From the NCBI RefSeq assembly GCF_000163895.2, contig NC_016630.1:1798001-1862000 (forward strand): 64,000 nucleotides of DNA. Direction: 5' to 3'. Position 1 is the first letter of the stretch; every line of letters starts with the position of its first letter. Shown piece after piece: positions 61,878-64,000 of this stretch. The notes below the pieces were generated by a model that was given only the letters and a program-made list of their open reading frames with translations, made no database searches and was not told where the DNA came from. Origin of the DNA: Filifactor alocis ATCC 35896 (GTDB taxonomy: Bacteria > Bacillota > Clostridia > Peptostreptococcales > Filifactoraceae). The position numbers and the translations under genes are program-made.

Positions 61878-64000
61878 CTAATGCAATGCCTGTTGTTTTT
61901 CCAATTCTTCTATCAAAGCTCCGATTTCATCCACTTTCTGTTGATATACCGAAAGCGAACCGTTGCGAAGCGCTTCCTGTGCCTCTCGATATTTGATGCC
62001 CGCTTCTTGAATCTTATCACTCATCGTACCATTCTCTCCTGTGTTCGGCACGGTTTGTGTCGGTGCAACGATTCTTTTGCCGTCCGGCGCAAAAATTTGT
62101 TCCAACGCTTTGGAAAGTGTTTCTTCCATTACAATTTGATCCTTGTATCCCACAATGATTCGTTTTACCTCCGGAATGGCATTTTCTCCCGATGCACGAA
62201 TGTACAGCGGTTCGATATAGAGCAAGCTGTCATCAATCGGAATTGTCAAAATATGACCTCTCAACACTTCCGAACCTCTACTGTTCCACAAGGACAAGTC
62301 TTTGGAAATTTTATCGTTGTTACTGAATTTTCCTTCCATCTGTTGCGGTCCGATGATAATTTTATCTTTCGGCATGCGATACAGAATCAATTTGCCGTAT
62401 TCTTCTCCGTCGTTTCTTGCAATGAGCAATCCGGTCAAATTTTGTTTTGCTTTCGGAGTATATGGAATACTCAACAGAAACTCCGCCTGTTTTTCTCCCG
62501 GAATTCGGTAGGTAGAATAGATAGATTCCATCTTACTCTCTTCTCCTCCGTAAAATTCGGAAGGTATGCTCCACTGGTCTTCACGATTATAAAATACTTG
62601 AGAATCATTCATATGATAGGTGGAATAAATTTCCGATTGAATATCAAACAACTGCTGAGGATATCTCAAATGCTCTTTGACTCCCTCCGGCATAGTATCG
62701 ATAGGCTTGAAAAGGTCGGGAAATATTTTTGCATAAGTTTTGACAATCGGATCCGTTTCATCCAAAAGATAGAATGATACATCACCGTCGTAACTGTCTA
62801 CCACTACCTTGAACGAATTGCGGATATAGTTCATTTTTTCCGTTCCGTTTCTGTTTACGATTGGTTGCGAATACGGAAAATTTTCTGAAACAGTGTACCC
62901 GTCAATGAGATACATCACTCTTCCGTTTACCGCAACCGGATAAATATCACTGTCATAACTCAAAAACGGCGCTATCTTTTTGACTCTTCCGAGTACATCA
63001 CGATAGATGAGAATTTTGCTGTCCGATGTGATGTTTTCCGAAATCAAAATCTTAAAGTCACGTTGACGCATCGCAAACAGCAATCGATTCACAAAATTCA
63101 ACGGAATCCCGCCATTCCCTTGATATTGCGTCATCTCGTTGGACTCTCCTTTCGGATAGTCAAACTCCAATTCTTTGGTATTCACGATGACATAATCCGC
63201 TGCCAATTCACCGAAATAAATTTGCGGTTTTTCCAACTTCAAATTCGGATAATTACTTTGAACCGGCACATTCTTCATCACCATTTCCGGTTGTCCGGAC
63301 GGAGTCAATTGATTGACAGGTGCCATCGCAAGCCCATATCCATGTGTATACTTCAACTTTGTGTTAATCCAGTTTTGTGCCTTATCCTCCAACTTTGACT
63401 TATCCATCTCACGAACGGACAAAAACACCTGTGTCAAATTACCGTCCAACACATATCTGTCAATATCCACATCGCTGAACCGATAGTAACCGCGCAACCC
63501 TTGTAATTGGTTGAATGCTTCGTTGGTAGGACGATAGTCGTTCAAACTGATATTCATCACTGTCTCTTGATTTTGCGACAGACCTTCCGCCGTCATATCA
63601 TTTTTCAAATCAAATTCTCTTGTCTCAATTTTATCCAAACCATATGCCAATTTTGTATACTTGATTGCATTTTCAATATACGGTTTTTCTTTTGACAACT
63701 CATTCGGCGCAACAACAAAGTTTTGAACGGTCGTTTCTAAGAAGGTGCTTCCCAAATTGATAACTAAAGTTATCCCAATCAAGGATAACACAAATTTTTT
63801 GCTCAATTTTTTTCGAACAAGAAGTACCACGCCTGCAACCGAAGCTAACACCGCATCAATGCGATATACCCAAAGATTGATGGCAACATCGGTATATCCT
63901 GCTCCAAACACAGCCCCTCGTTGGGAATACAGCAAAAAGTAAGACAACATCAAGCTTCTTCCTGCAATCAACAGGAAGAACATCGCACCGAAAAAACGAA
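61878..64000 (-). CDS. UPF0182 family membrane protein, N-terminus cut off by window edge
   Basis: 707 codons are visible, open to the right edge, so the start and several N-terminal helices are missing (family length is about 900). The visible part has about three membrane helices (residues before 100 of the visible part) and then a long extracellular domain with UPF0182 blocks: NETVMNISLNDYRPTNEAF-type, KLKYTHGYGLAMAPVNQLT, FGELAADYVIVNTKELEFDY and the acidic coiled tail (VDEIGALIEELEKQQALH). COG1615 proteins are conserved in actinobacteria and Clostridia with unknown function. Confidence 0.93.
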   Translation of the reverse strand, partial: RFFGAMFFLLIAGRSLMLSYFLLYSQRGAVFGAGYTDVAINLWVYRIDAVLASVAGVVLLVRKKLSKKFVLSLIGITLVINLGSTFLETTVQNFVVAPNELSKEKPYIENAIKYTKLAYGLDKIETREFDLKNDMTAEGLSQNQETVMNISLNDYRPTNEAFNQLQGLRGYYRFSDVDIDRYVLDGNLTQVFLSVREMDKSKLEDKAQNWINTKLKYTHGYGLAMAPVNQLTPSGQPEMVMKNVPVQSNYPNLKLEKPQIYFGELAADYVIVNTKELEFDYPKGESNEMTQYQGNGGIPLNFVNRLLFAMRQRDFKILISENITSDSKILIYRDVLGRVKKIAPFLSYDSDIYPVAVNGRVMYLIDGYTVSENFPYSQPIVNRNGTEKMNYIRNSFKVVVDSYDGDVSFYLLDETDPIVKTYAKIFPDLFKPIDTMPEGVKEHLRYPQQLFDIQSEIYSTYHMNDSQVFYNREDQWSIPSEFYGGEESKMESIYSTYRIPGEKQAEFLLSIPYTPKAKQNLTGLLIARNDGEEYGKLILYRMPKDKIIIGPQQMEGKFSNNDKISKDLSLWNSRGSEVLRGHILTIPIDDSLLYIEPLYIRASGENAIPEVKRIIVGYKDQIVMEETLSKALEQIFAPDGKRIVAPTQTVPNTGENGTMSDKIQEAGIKYREAQEALRNGSLSVYQQKVDEIGALIEELEKQQALH

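Overview
The window looks like chromosomal DNA of a low-G+C Gram-positive anaerobe (Bacillota, class Clostridia; a Peptostreptococcaceae-like organism is my best guess, genus not determinable). The reasons are AT-rich sequence, strong GGAGG-type ribosome binding sites, TTG and GTG starts, sigma-A promoters, a CIRCE-controlled groESL operon, long-form HPF, a nine-gene V-type ATPase operon, NiaR, and the rapZ-yvcK-whiA cluster. Almost every gene lies on the minus strand; only 32.6-35.1 kb and 48.3-50.7 kb read on plus. No tRNA, rRNA, CRISPR array or intact insertion sequence was seen.

Region by region. 0-10.8 kb: an island of small, mostly unrecognised cytosolic or single-membrane proteins, several matching immunity-protein families of polymorphic toxin systems (DUF2185/Imm33, Imm26-like, DUF2262-like, possibly Imm49), with duplicated and decayed copies but no toxin gene; hpf sits inside it. 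11.5-15.2 kb: tldE-tldD and a two-gene LysO-type exporter. 15.6-17.7 kb: groEL-groES with CIRCE. 17.9-26.6 kb: V-ATPase operon in the order H-C-I-K-F-E-A-B-D. 27-31 kb: msrAB and an AlgI/AlgJ-like O-acetylation pair. 31-35 kb: small membrane proteins, including one of only 23 residues, a HI0933-family flavoprotein, a decayed SnoaL-like gene and a SAP-domain protein. 35.2-37.9 kb: five tandem paralogues of an unrecognised membrane protein with a charged tail, one frameshifted. 38.2-47.8 kb: a P19/FTR1-type iron uptake operon with its own FtsX/ABC exporter-like unit, DUF2318 and FMN-binding lipoproteins, followed by a second DUF4418-ABC-FtsX operon. 48.1-50.7 kb: a plus-strand ABC importer of the nitrate/sulfonate/taurine type. 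51-54.8 kb: niaR, tsaE and a calcium-type P-ATPase. 54.9-64 kb: a frameshifted pepT, ptsH, whiA, a Nudix gene, yvcK, rapZ, a PHP-domain gene, murB and a UPF0182 gene that runs off the right edge.

How it fits together. The iron operon reads as a full pathway: FTR1 permease, P19 metal-binding lipoprotein, DUF2318 membrane protein, FtsX/ABC unit and a flavinylated lipoprotein that could supply electrons. The housekeeping blocks are conventional. The parts that look least described are the immunity-like island, the five-copy membrane array, a dispersed intergenic repeat present three times, and the 23-residue membrane peptide.
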